From Catellatospora methionotrophica (GTDB taxonomy: Bacteria > Actinomycetota > Actinomycetes > Mycobacteriales > Micromonosporaceae): a stretch of DNA of 64,000 nucleotides. The translations under genes were made by a program, and so were the position numbers. Shown in pieces: positions 22,219-30,869 of this stretch. How positions within the stretch are numbered: position 1 is the stretch's first letter; each line of letters starts with the position of its first letter. Under the pieces are notes generated by a model. The model saw only the letters and a list, made by a program, of their open reading frames with translations. It was not told where the DNA came from and ran no database searches. The stretch lies in assembly GCF_011297335.1 (NCBI RefSeq), contig NZ_JAAOTJ010000006.1, positions 62,001 to 126,000 on the forward strand, given 5' to 3'.

Positions 22219-24132
22219 ATGGACTTCTTCGAGCGCCAGCGGCAGGTCAAGCGGATGTCGTTCCGCCTGATCCTGCTGTACGTGCTGGCCGTACTGGCCA
22301 TCGTGATCGTCGTCGACCTCGCGGTCGCGTTCGCGCTCGGCGCGTTCGAGGCCCCGGCGGCCGAGCTGGCCTGGCTGATGTTCTGGACGTCGGTGCTGAC
22401 CGGCGGGTCGATCCTGCTGGCGTCGCTGTTCCGGACCATCGGGCTGCGCGCGGGCGGCGGCAAGGTGGCCCGCGACCTGGGCGGCGTGCTGGTTCCCGAG
22501 GACACCACCGACCTGCGGCTGCGGCGGCTGCGCAACGTGGTCGAGGAGGTCGCGCTGGCCTCCGGCGTGCCGGTGCCCGAGGTGTACGTGCTGGAGGACG
22601 AGCAGGGCATCAACGCCTTCGCGGCGGGCTGGTCCCCGGCCGACGCGGCGATCGCCGTGACCCGCGGCGCGCTGGACCGGCTCAACCGCGACGAGCTGCA
22701 GGGCGTCATCGCGCACGAGTTCAGCCACGTGCTCAACGGCGACATGCGGATCAACATCCGGCTCATCGGGCTGCTGTTCGGCATCCTGTTCCTGGCCATC
22801 GTCGGGCGCACGTTCCTCTACGCGGGCGCGTTCGGCGGCGGCCGGGACCGCCGCGACAACCAGGGCAGCAACCCACTACCCCTGATCGGTATCGCGCTGA
22901 TCGTCGCCGGGTCCGTCGGCGTGTTCGCCGGACGGCTCATCCAGGCGTCGGTGTCGCGCCAGCGGGAGTACCTGGCCGACGCGTCGGCGGTGCAGTTCAC
23001 CCGGCAGACCTCGGGCCTGGCCGGGGCGCTCAAGAAGATCGGCGGCCTGGAGACCGGCTCCCGGCTGACCTCGCCGAAGATCGACGAGGTCGGCCACATG
23101 CTGTTCGGCGAGGCCCGGCTGCGGTCGCTGTTCGCCACCCACCCGCCGCTGGCCGACCGCATCCGCGCGCTGGAGCCCGGCTTCGACCCGGCCGAGCTGA
23201 CCGCGCTCGCGGCGCGCTGGCGTGACGCGCCGCCGTCCGGGCTGGCCGAGGACGCGGCGATGGGCCTGGCCGGGCCCGAGCACGGCGGCGCGCTGCCGCA
23301 CCACGAGACCCGGCTGCCGGTCAACCCCGGCGCGGTCGCCGCGTCCGTCGGCACGCCCCAGCAGCCCGCGTACCGGCGTGCTGAGTCCATCCTCGAACAG
23401 TTCCCGCCGGAGGTCCTGGCCCGCGCCCGGCGCGGCGACACCGCTCCCGTCCTGCTGTTCGGGCTGCTGCTGTCGGAGCAGCCCGAGGTGCGCGACAGCC
23501 AGCTCGCGGTGCTGCGCGAACGGCACGGCGACGCCGCCGCCGCGGACGCCCTCGCCGCCGTGGGCTGGCTGGAGGGGCTGCATCCGCTGCTGCGGCTGCC
23601 GCTGGCCCAGCTGTGCTTCCCGGCGCTGCGCTCCCACCCACTGGCCCGCCGCCAGGACCTGCTCGGCACCATCGACGCCCTGGCCAGGGCCGACGGCCGG
23701 ATCAGCGTCTTCGAGTACGCCCTGACCCGCCTGCTGCACCGCGACCTGTACGAGGCGACCTACGACAGCCAGCCCTGGCCGACCCGCTCACAGAGCCTCG
23801 CGAGTTGCCGTAACGCGATCGCCTCACTGCTGGCCGTGCTCGCCCGCGCGGGTCACCCGGACGAGGCGTCCGCCGACCGCGCCTACCAGGTCGGCCTGGC
23901 GCGGATCCTGCCCGGCCAGCAGATCCCGATGACCGCCCCACAGCACGGCGTACTCGCCCTCGACGGCGCCTGGCCCCTCCTCGACGGCCTGGCCCCGAAG
24001 GACAAGTCCCTCCTGATCCAAGCCGTCGTAGCCGTCATCGCCGAAGACGGCACCATGACCGTCCCCGAACAGGAACTGACCCGCACCATCTGCGGCATGC
24101 TCCACTGCCCCCTCCCGCCCCTGACCACCTGA
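22219..24132 (+). CDS. M48 family (HtpX-like) membrane metalloprotease with TerB-like tail
   Basis: A 637-residue protein. Two membrane helices near 17-75, then the M48 peptidase domain with the zinc motif HEFSH at residues 166-170 and downstream Glu in REYLADASA, interrupted by two more hydrophobic segments. The last 220 residues are extra compared with HtpX and include a helical segment with DALARADGRISVFEY, reminiscent of TerB-like domains. The family degrades misfolded membrane proteins. It follows lemA by 11 bases and the pair very likely forms an operon and a functional unit. Confidence 0.9.
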   Translation: MDFFERQRQVKRMSFRLILLYVLAVLAIVIVVDLAVAFALGAFEAPAAELAWLMFWTSVLTGGSILLASLFRTIGLRAGGGKVARDLGGVLVPEDTTDLRLRRLRNVVEEVALASGVPVPEVYVLEDEQGINAFAAGWSPADAAIAVTRGALDRLNRDELQGVIAHEFSHVLNGDMRINIRLIGLLFGILFLAIVGRTFLYAGAFGGGRDRRDNQGSNPLPLIGIALIVAGSVGVFAGRLIQASVSRQREYLADASAVQFTRQTSGLAGALKKIGGLETGSRLTSPKIDEVGHMLFGEARLRSLFATHPPLADRIRALEPGFDPAELTALAARWRDAPPSGLAEDAAMGLAGPEHGGALPHHETRLPVNPGAVAASVGTPQQPAYRRAESILEQFPPEVLARARRGDTAPVLLFGLLLSEQPEVRDSQLAVLRERHGDAAAADALAAVGWLEGLHPLLRLPLAQLCFPALRSHPLARRQDLLGTIDALARADGRISVFEYALTRLLHRDLYEATYDSQPWPTRSQSLASCRNAIASLLAVLARAGHPDEASADRAYQVGLARILPGQQIPMTAPQHGVLALDGAWPLLDGLAPKDKSLLIQAVVAVIAEDGTMTVPEQELTRTICGMLHCPLPPLTT

Positions 24133-24147
24133 CCGCCCCACCCCCGG

Positions 24148-24210
24148 CGCAACTCTTGAAGACAAGCGCCAATGGGGACTGCCTGAGGCCGCGACTCTTT
24201 AAGAGTTGCG
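24148..24210. repeat. Long intergenic hairpin, family C, copy 2, overlapping lipB stop
   Basis: Outer stem CGCAACTCTT (24148-24157) with AAGAGTTGCG (24201-24210); the inner part is less perfect than in copy 1 (15305-15367), to which it is inverted, but the loop segment TGAGGCCGC is shared. The right arm encodes the last codons and TAA of lipB. Confidence 0.8.
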
Positions 24211-24885
24211 GAAAGGTGGGGTCAGGGTGGTGAGGAGGGTGGGGAGGTGGCGTTCGATTAGGGGGAGGACTTCGGCGACGGTGACGTCGCGGCCTAGTTC
24301 GGCGGTGAGGGAGGTCACCGAGGCGTCGGTGATGCCGCAGGGGACGATGTTGGCGAAACGGGTCATGTCAGGGTCGCAGTTGAGGGCGAAGCCGTGCAGG
24401 GAGACGTTGCGGGCGACCCGGATGCCGATCGCGGCGACCTTGCGGTCGGGGCCGCGGTCGTCCTCGCGGACCCATACCCCGGAGCGGTTGTTGCCCTTGA
24501 TCCTGGTGGTGGCGACGCCGAGTTCGGCGCAGACGTCGATGAGCATCTGTTCGGTACGCCGCACGTGCGCGACCACGTCGGCGAGCCCGCCGCGCTGCAC
24601 CGGCAGCCGCAGGATCGGGTAGCCGACGAGTTGCCCCGGCCCGTGCCAGGTGATCTTCCCGCCCCGGTCCACGTCGACGACCGGGGTGCCGTCGAACGGG
24701 CGCTCCCAGGGTTCGGTGAGCTTGCCGGCGGTGTACACGCTGGGGTGTTCCAGCAGCAGCACGGTGTTCGGCTCGCTGCCCTCGACGACGCCCGCGTGCA
24801 GGCGGCGCTGCTCGTCCCAGGCGGTCAGATACTCGACGGTGCCGGCGCGGCGGACCGCGAGTGCCGGCGAGACGATGCTGGTCAC
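24199..24885 (-). CDS. lipB: Octanoyl-[acyl-carrier-protein]:protein transferase
   Basis: A 228-residue enzyme that moves octanoate from acyl carrier protein to the lipoyl domains of SucB, GcvH and related proteins. The catalytic Cys183 lies in IVPCGI and the lysine of the dyad in KVAAIGIR; the [11 protein letters not shown] motif is intact. The GTG start has TAGCCT 13 bases upstream and no ribosome site (leaderless). The final residues FRNS and the stop come from the right arm of a family C hairpin, so the repeat seems to have provided or replaced the original 3' end. In other actinomycetes lipB and lipA are usually neighbours; here they are 5 kb apart. Confidence 0.95.
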   Translation of the reverse strand: MTSIVSPALAVRRAGTVEYLTAWDEQRRLHAGVVEGSEPNTVLLLEHPSVYTAGKLTEPWERPFDGTPVVDVDRGGKITWHGPGQLVGYPILRLPVQRGGLADVVAHVRRTEQMLIDVCAELGVATTRIKGNNRSGVWVREDDRGPDRKVAAIGIRVARNVSLHGFALNCDPDMTRFANIVPCGITDASVTSLTAELGRDVTVAEVLPLIERHLPTLLTTLTPPFRNS

Positions 24886-24996
24886 GTCGCTCAGGCTACT
24901 CGCGCGGGAAAGCCTGGCCAGGAAAGGTGCGCGGCGTCACCCGTACCCGTGAATGCGAGCCCGGCCCGCGACCGGTTAGGGTGTGCGCGAGCACGC

Positions 24997-25014
24997 TTGT
25001 GAAAGCTTTCACAA
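24997..25014 (+). promoter_or_regulatory. Rex-like palindrome upstream of MMPL transporter
   Basis: TTGTGAAAGCTTTCACAA is a perfect 18-bp palindrome 54 bases before the transporter start. It fits the Rex operator pattern TTGTGAA-4-TTCACAA, and a -10-like TAGGGT lies at 24977-24982, which would put the palindrome just after the transcription start. No rex gene is in the window. Confidence 0.55.
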
Positions 25015-25068
25015 ATAGTGGCACGCTGTGCCATCCCCCTGGCCTGAGCACGGAAAGGACGCCTCGCG

Positions 25069-27345
25069 ATGACGGCGACGCGGGAGAAGAAGGAGCTCCG
25101 GGGCGAACCGGGGCAGCACAACGCCGCTCCACCGCGGCGTCGGCGGCTGCGCTGGCTGCTGCCGGCGATCGGGCTCGTGGTGTGGCTGGTCGTGGGCGGG
25201 GCCATGGGCGGCTTCTCCAGCAAGACCGCCGAGGTCCAGAAGAACGACAACGCCTCCTTCCTGCCGGAGAGCGCCGAGGCGACGGTCGTGCTCGACCTGA
25301 GCAAGAAGTTCGCCGGGCTCGACGTCGTGCCGGCCCAGCTGGTGTACGGCCGCGACAGCGGGCTGACCGACGCGGACAAGACGGCCATCGCCGAGCAGCT
25401 AGCGACGATCAAGCGGGAGCTCGGCAGCCGGATCGCCGACGTGCCGCTGCTGCCGCGCTACTCCGACGACGGCAAGGCCGCCCAGGTCATCGTGCTGTTC
25501 ACGGAGACCGACGCGCAGAAGAACATGACCGACGTGACCTGGATCCGCGACCACACGGGCCTGCCCGACGGGCTGAACGCGCACGTCGGCGGGCTGGGCG
25601 GCATCCTCACCGACATGATGGAGGTCTTCGGCTCCATCGACGGCCTGCTGCTCGGCGTCACCGTCGCCATCATCGGCGTCATCCTGCTGATCGTGTACCG
25701 CAGCCCGATCCTGCCCGTGGTCGTGCTGTTCGGCGCGGGCCTGGCGTTCGCGCTGGCCAACGGCGTGGTCTACCTGCTGGCCAAGGAGGAGATCATCACG
25801 GTCTCCGGGCAGAGCCAGGCCATCCTCGACGTGCTCGTGCTGGGCGCGGCCACCGACTACGCGATGCTGCTGGTCTCCCGTTTCCGCGAGGAGCTGCGGC
25901 ACACCGAGAGCCGGTACGACGCGATGCGGGTCGCGCTGCGCGCCTCGTTCGAGCCGATCCTGGCCAGCGGCGCGACGGTCATCCTGGGCCTGCTCTGCCT
26001 GCTCGTGTCCGACCTCGCCTCCAACAAGGGCCTCGGCCCGGTCGGCGCGATCGGCATCGCCAGCAGCCTCGCCGTCTCGCTGACCCTGCTGCCCGCGGTC
26101 CTGGTGCTGCTCGGACGGGTGGCGTTCTGGCCCGTACGGCCTAAGTTCGACTCCGCGCCCGTCGAGCAGCAGGGCGTCTGGGCGAAGGTGTCCGCGCTGG
26201 TCGGTCGCCGGGCCCGGCTCGTCTGGATCGGCACCGCCGTGCTGCTGCTGGCCGGGGTCGCGGGCCTGACCCGGCTGGACGCCGACGGCATCCCGCAGTC
26301 GGAGGGCTTCACCGGCCACCCCGACTCGGTCTCCGCGCAGGAGCTGACCACCGCCCACTTCCCGGGCGGCACCGGCAACCCCGCCGAGATCGTCACCCGC
26401 GCCGACAAGCTGGACCAGGTGCTGCTGGCGGTACGCCAGACCAAGGGTGTCGCCGACGCGGCCCCGTTCACCGGGATGCCCGTCCCGATGGCGGTCGTCC
26501 CGCCGTCGCCCGACGGCCAGACCGGCACGGACCCGACCGGGACCGGAACGACCGGGACCGGCACCGGTGCGGCGCTGCCCAACCCGGTCATCCCCGTGAA
26601 CACCGAGCCGAAGGTCGTCGACGGGATGGTGCGGATCGACGCGACGCTGACCGACGCGGCCGACTCGCCCGCAGCGCTGGACACCGTCGAGCGGCTGCGG
26701 ACCGCGGTGCACGCGATCGGCGGGGCGGACGCCAAGGTCGGCGGGTTCAGCGCGATCAACTACGACGTGCAGCACACCTCGCAGCGCGACCGCAACGTGA
26801 TCATCCCGCTGGTGCTGGGGGTCATCTTCCTGATCCTGATGGTGCTGCTGCGCTCGCTGATCGCGCCGCTGCTGCTGATCGCCACGGTCGTGCTGTCGTA
26901 CCTGGCGACGCTGGGCATCTCCGGCATCGTGTTCACCGACCTGCTGGGCTTCCCCGGCGCGGACTCCTCGTATCCGCTGTTCGCCTTCGTGTTCCTGGTG
27001 GCGCTGGGGGTCGACTACAACATCTTCCTGATGACGCGGGTCCGCGAGGAGGCCGGCAAGCTCGGCCACACCGCGGGCACGCTCAAGGGGCTGGCCGTGA
27101 CCGGCGGCGTGATCACCAGCGCCGGGGTGGTGCTGGCGGCGACGTTCGCGGCGCTCGCGGTGCTGCCGCTGGTCTTCGTGGTGGAGATCGCGTTCGCGGT
27201 GGCCTTCGGCGTGCTGCTGGACACGCTGCTGGTGCGCTCGCTGCTGGTGCCCGCGCTGACGGTCGACATCGGCCGGTTCGTCTGGTGGCCCGGCAAGCTC
27301 TGGCGGACCCCCGCGCCCGAGCAGAAGGTCGACCCGGCGCAGTAG
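25069..27345 (+). CDS. MMPL family RND-type transporter
   Basis: A 758-residue transporter with the two-fold RND layout: helix 1 near 26-46, an extracytoplasmic domain, a block of five helices about 185-350, helix 7 near 385, a second outer domain with a Thr/Gly-rich linker near 480-505, and a final five-helix block about 580-730. MMPL members export lipids, glycolipids or hydrophobic small molecules using the proton gradient; conserved Asp-Tyr residues (ATDYAMLLVSRFREE and GVDYNIFLMTRVREE) are the proton-relay motifs of the two halves. GGAAAGGA precedes the ATG. A Rex-like palindrome upstream hints at redox control. Cargo unknown. Confidence 0.92.
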   Translation: MTATREKKELRGEPGQHNAAPPRRRRLRWLLPAIGLVVWLVVGGAMGGFSSKTAEVQKNDNASFLPESAEATVVLDLSKKFAGLDVVPAQLVYGRDSGLTDADKTAIAEQLATIKRELGSRIADVPLLPRYSDDGKAAQVIVLFTETDAQKNMTDVTWIRDHTGLPDGLNAHVGGLGGILTDMMEVFGSIDGLLLGVTVAIIGVILLIVYRSPILPVVVLFGAGLAFALANGVVYLLAKEEIITVSGQSQAILDVLVLGAATDYAMLLVSRFREELRHTESRYDAMRVALRASFEPILASGATVILGLLCLLVSDLASNKGLGPVGAIGIASSLAVSLTLLPAVLVLLGRVAFWPVRPKFDSAPVEQQGVWAKVSALVGRRARLVWIGTAVLLLAGVAGLTRLDADGIPQSEGFTGHPDSVSAQELTTAHFPGGTGNPAEIVTRADKLDQVLLAVRQTKGVADAAPFTGMPVPMAVVPPSPDGQTGTDPTGTGTTGTGTGAALPNPVIPVNTEPKVVDGMVRIDATLTDAADSPAALDTVERLRTAVHAIGGADAKVGGFSAINYDVQHTSQRDRNVIIPLVLGVIFLILMVLLRSLIAPLLLIATVVLSYLATLGISGIVFTDLLGFPGADSSYPLFAFVFLVALGVDYNIFLMTRVREEAGKLGHTAGTLKGLAVTGGVITSAGVVLAATFAALAVLPLVFVVEIAFAVAFGVLLDTLLVRSLLVPALTVDIGRFVWWPGKLWRTPAPEQKVDPAQ

Positions 27346-27360
27346 ACCCCGGGGTGGGGC

Positions 27361-27395
27361 GGCGCACCCTCGGCTGACACAGCCGGGGGTGCGCC
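27361..27395 (+). terminator. Terminator-like hairpin after MMPL gene
   Basis: Fifteen-base arms (GGCGCACCCTCGGCT and its near complement, one wobble pair) with loop GACAC, 16 bases past the stop codon. It lacks a T-run. Confidence 0.6.
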
Positions 27396-27451
27396 TGCGC
27401 TGGCGTGGCTGCCGGACCGCGAGCGGTCGTGCCGGTGCGTAAGGTAGCGCC

Positions 27452-28831
27452 GTGTCGTTGACCGCTCTGGAACCCGCCGCCGAGACCGTGTCCGGCCCGC
27501 CCGCGTCGCGCCGCCCGCACTGGACCGCGGTCGTGGAGACGCTGCTCATCCTCGCCGGGCTGGCCCGACTGGTCTGGGGTCAGCAGGTCGCGGTGGTGGC
27601 CGACGGGGTGGACCGGCTCAACAGCCTGAGCGTGCTGCTCGGCGAGGGCCGCCTCAACAACAGCGAATACTCGATCATGGGCCCGCTGTTCTCCGCGCCG
27701 ATGTGGCTGCTCGGCCGGGCGGTGGCCACGCCCGAGGCGGGGATCAAGTACTTCAACCTGGTCGTGTTCACCGCCGGGCTGGCCGCGCTCGGGCTGCTGC
27801 TGCGCGGTCTGGTCCCCGGTGCGCTGATCCGGCGGTTCATGCTGATCACGGTCGCGGCGAGCATGCTCGCGCCGGACGTCGGCCACTACGGCAGCGAGAC
27901 CTTCACCATGATGGGGGTGATGGTCGGCATCGTCGTGATCGTGCGGGGACGCCGGCGGGGCTGGGGGTGGGCGGCCGCCGTGCTCGGCGTCGTCAACACC
28001 CCGGCGACAGTGGCCGGGCTGGGGCTGGTGAGCCTCGCCGAGACGTGGCGGCACCGCCGCCTGCGGCTGCTCGTCCCGGTGGCGGTCGCCGCGGCGCTGA
28101 TCCTGCTGGAGATCCTGGCCCGCAAGGGCGGCTACGTCGGTGACCGGGGAGCGAAGGACGTCATGCCGTTCTCGGGGCGGCCCGGGTTCTCGTACCCCTT
28201 CTTCTTCGGGGTGCTGGCGATCGTCTTCGCGTTCGGCCGGGGCATCCTCTGGTACCTGCCCGGCATGTTCCTGCCGACCCGCCGAGCACTGGCCGACCTG
28301 GGCCCGACCGGCATCGACCTGGCCCGGATCCAGCGTCTCTGGCTGATCTTCGTGGGCGGCCTGGTGCTGATCTACGCCCCGTGGTGGGCCTGGTACGCCG
28401 GGATGTCATGGGGTCCGCGTTTCTTCCTGGCGGGCATCCTGCCCGCCGCCCTCGCGCTCGCCCTGCGGCTGGGACACCGGCAGGCCGGTCTCGGCGCGAA
28501 CCTGATCACCCTGGCCGTGCTGATCCTGTCGATCTGGATCGGCCTGAACAGCCTGTTCTGGCACGAGCTGTGGCCCACCGCGTGCTTCAACACCCCGCAG
28601 TCGGTCGAGGCACTCTGCTGGTACTCACCCGAGTACAGCTCGCTGTGGTACCCGCTGGTCTCCTGGCAGTTCCAGTACCTGACCGCCACCCAGTGGCTCA
28701 GCGTCGCCTACAGCGCCGCCGTCCTCGGCTGGCTCGGCACCCCCCTGCTCCGCCGCATCACGTCCCAGACCGCGACCGCCTACCGCGACCACCTCCGCCC
28801 CCGCCTGACCCGCACCGCCTGGCACTGGTAG
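27452..28831 (+). CDS. Polytopic membrane protein, possible GT-C fold
   Basis: A 459-residue protein with roughly ten to eleven hydrophobic helices and an acidic first loop (ADGVDRLNSLSVLLGEGRL). The arrangement of long hydrophobic helices and an early acidic loop is like membrane glycosyltransferases of the GT-C fold, but I recognise no definite family motif, so the product should be read as an uncharacterised membrane protein. GTG start with TAAGGT at 27440-27445, 12 bases upstream; no ribosome site (leaderless). It converges with another polytopic protein, separated by only 19 bases. Confidence 0.75.
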   Translation: MSLTALEPAAETVSGPPASRRPHWTAVVETLLILAGLARLVWGQQVAVVADGVDRLNSLSVLLGEGRLNNSEYSIMGPLFSAPMWLLGRAVATPEAGIKYFNLVVFTAGLAALGLLLRGLVPGALIRRFMLITVAASMLAPDVGHYGSETFTMMGVMVGIVVIVRGRRRGWGWAAAVLGVVNTPATVAGLGLVSLAETWRHRRLRLLVPVAVAAALILLEILARKGGYVGDRGAKDVMPFSGRPGFSYPFFFGVLAIVFAFGRGILWYLPGMFLPTRRALADLGPTGIDLARIQRLWLIFVGGLVLIYAPWWAWYAGMSWGPRFFLAGILPAALALALRLGHRQAGLGANLITLAVLILSIWIGLNSLFWHELWPTACFNTPQSVEALCWYSPEYSSLWYPLVSWQFQYLTATQWLSVAYSAAVLGWLGTPLLRRITSQTATAYRDHLRPRLTRTAWHW

Positions 28832-28834
28832 GCG

Positions 28835-28860
28835 GCCCGCCCGGTGGAGGTCAGGCGGGC
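28835..28860. terminator. Hairpin between two convergent membrane-protein genes
   Basis: GCCCGCC (28835-28841) pairs with GGCGGGC (28854-28860) across the short intergenic gap, overlapping the 3' end of the minus-strand gene. Likely a shared two-way terminator. Confidence 0.45.
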
Positions 28861-30767
28861 GGGGTCTTCCAGAGCCAGACGTCGGCGACGCGTTGCGGGG
28901 GGCCGAGAAGGTCGGTCATGACGGTTTTGAGGGCGGGCTGGTAGGTGGGCCAGTGTGCGCCGTGCACGTCGTCGCCGAGTACGACGATGCTGGCGTTCCA
29001 GTAGCGCAGGTCCTCGCGCAGGGCGGCCCGGTCGGCGTCGGTGATGGCGGGGGCCTTGCCGGTCTTGGCGACCTGCTCCAGCAGCGTCTGGGTGGGGCGG
29101 GGGATCGGGCCGATGCGGCCGGTGCCGTTCGGGCCGCCGGGGCCGAGGAAGAAGCCCGCGGGCAGGCGGAACACGCCCTCGCCCGCGCCGGACGCGTCGG
29201 CCAGGGCGGCGGCCTGCCAGCGCTGGCCGTCGGGAAGCAGGTCGTTGGTGATCGGCACGGGGACCACGGTGCCGCCGTCGGCGACGTACTCGCGCCACTG
29301 GCCGGAGGTGAAGAAGTCCGGCACGGGGGCGCGCTCGCGGGCCAGTAGCGGCGTGGGCACCAGCGGCAGCAGCGCGACCGTGAGCCCGGCGATCCAGGCC
29401 CAGCGCGGGCCGGGCAGGGTGACCCGCATGCTGCCGCCGTCGGTGCGGCTCAGCGCGGTGGCCAGCCACGCCAGGACCAGGCCGAACACGGGCGCGACGA
29501 TCAGGGCGAGCCGGGACGGCAGCGCGGCGTTGAACACCGGCAGGCCGCCGATCAGCGCCTCGGGCATCGGGATCGCGGTCAGGCGGCCCAGCCAGCGCAG
29601 CTCGGGACCGAGCGAGAGCAGGAAGAATACGCCCGCGGTGACGCCGAGGCCGAGCAGGTTGGCCCGGTGCGACCGGTCGGTGCGCCGCCACAGCACCACC
29701 AGCCCGATGATCACCAGTAGCAGCAGTGGCAGGCCGAAGAAGGAGTTCTCCTCGGTCGGGTTCGCGGCCAGGTCGGTGTTGAGGCCGACCGCCCCGGCCA
29801 GCGAGCGCTCCGGCCAGGCGGCGTACGCGGCGAGGTCCTCGTTGTGCACGTGCGGGTCGAAGCCGGTGCCGTGGTAGCGCTGCGGCCCCGCGAAGTGCAG
29901 GTACAGCGGGTACGCCAGCAGCACGCCCGCCACCAGCGCGCCGCTGCCCAGCCCGGCCAGCACCCGGCGCACCAGCGCCTTGACCTCCGAGCGCCGGGAC
30001 AGCACCCAGACCAGCGTGAACACGCCCAGCGCGAGCGCGGTGAAGAACAGCGCCTCGGCGGCGATGGAGAAGCAGACCGCGATCAGCAGGCCGAGCAGCG
30101 CGCCGTCGCGCAGCGGCTTGTCCCGGCGCACCAGCAGCAGGCAGCGCGCGATGATCAGCGGGATCACCCACTGGGCGGTCCAGTTCAGGTGGGCGTTCGC
30201 GTGGGAGATCATCGCCGGGGCGAAGCCGCAGAACAGGCCGCCGACGGCCGCGCCGATCCGGTTCGCGCCCAGGTGCCGGGAGAACAGCCAGTACCAGGCG
30301 TACGCGGTGCCGGCCAGGTTCAGGGTGAGGATGACCAGGAACGTCATCGCCGGGCCGGCCAGGATCGTCAGCGGGGCGAAGACGAAGGCGTACACCGAGA
30401 TCGAGGTGTTGACCGCCAGGTTCACCCCGTCCGGCACGTTGAGCAGGTGGGTGAACAGCGGGTCCACGCCGTGGGTGAGCGCGTACGCCCCGTAGGACAG
30501 CAGCCACTCGAAGAACGCCTGGTCGCCGGAGTTGACGCCGCTGGCGCGGTGCGCCGGGTCCGACCAGAGCGCGCCGGTGACCCATACCGCCAGAACCAGC
30601 GCGGTGGCCGCGACCAGCAGGTCTGCGCGGCGGCGGCGGGTCTTCACGACGGCCTCGGCGGGGACGACGCCGGCCGTCTCCGCGACGTCGGCGGGCGGGC
30701 TCAGCGGGCTGGCGGGCGAGGCGATCGACACTCGGCGCAGTTTATCAGCGGGCTGTTTCGCGCCCAT
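28851..30767 (-). CDS. Polytopic membrane protein resembling GT-C glycosyltransferases
   Basis: A 638-residue protein with an unstructured, Ala/Pro-rich N-terminus of about 45 residues, then about eleven membrane helices to residue 455 and a soluble C-terminal domain of 180 residues. The first outer loop (SGVNSGDQAFFEWLL) has the acidic residue and spacing seen in many actinobacterial GT-C type lipid-linked sugar transferases. A specific sugar or acceptor cannot be named. Start could be the ATG at 30767 or a GTG at 30734; neither has a convincing ribosome site. It is divergent from the CooC-like ATPase gene, 102 bases away. Confidence 0.75.
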   Translation of the reverse strand: MGAKQPADKLRRVSIASPASPLSPPADVAETAGVVPAEAVVKTRRRRADLLVAATALVLAVWVTGALWSDPAHRASGVNSGDQAFFEWLLSYGAYALTHGVDPLFTHLLNVPDGVNLAVNTSISVYAFVFAPLTILAGPAMTFLVILTLNLAGTAYAWYWLFSRHLGANRIGAAVGGLFCGFAPAMISHANAHLNWTAQWVIPLIIARCLLLVRRDKPLRDGALLGLLIAVCFSIAAEALFFTALALGVFTLVWVLSRRSEVKALVRRVLAGLGSGALVAGVLLAYPLYLHFAGPQRYHGTGFDPHVHNEDLAAYAAWPERSLAGAVGLNTDLAANPTEENSFFGLPLLLLVIIGLVVLWRRTDRSHRANLLGLGVTAGVFFLLSLGPELRWLGRLTAIPMPEALIGGLPVFNAALPSRLALIVAPVFGLVLAWLATALSRTDGGSMRVTLPGPRWAWIAGLTVALLPLVPTPLLARERAPVPDFFTSGQWREYVADGGTVVPVPITNDLLPDGQRWQAAALADASGAGEGVFRLPAGFFLGPGGPNGTGRIGPIPRPTQTLLEQVAKTGKAPAITDADRAALREDLRYWNASIVVLGDDVHGAHWPTYQPALKTVMTDLLGPPQRVADVWLWKTPPA

Positions 30768-30832
30768 GGCCTGCCGGACGGCATCACACCGCGAACGTGA
30801 CGCAGCGACACGCGCGGGAACACGCGGGGTGA

Positions 30833-30864
30833 TTGACCCGCCTATTGAAAATGACTATCAATAG
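30833..30864 (+). promoter_or_regulatory. Promoter with overlapping Zur-like box
   Basis: TTGACC (30833-30838) and TATCAA (30856-30861) are 17 bp apart and predict a start at or next to the A of the ATG at 30870, a leaderless transcript. Over the -10 lies a palindrome with arms CTATTGA and TCAATAG (30842-30864). Its core TGAAAATGACTATCA matches 13 of 15 positions of the actinobacterial Zur consensus TGAAAATGATTTTCA. A bound repressor would block RNA polymerase. Confidence 0.68.
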
Positions 30865-30869
30865 CAGTT

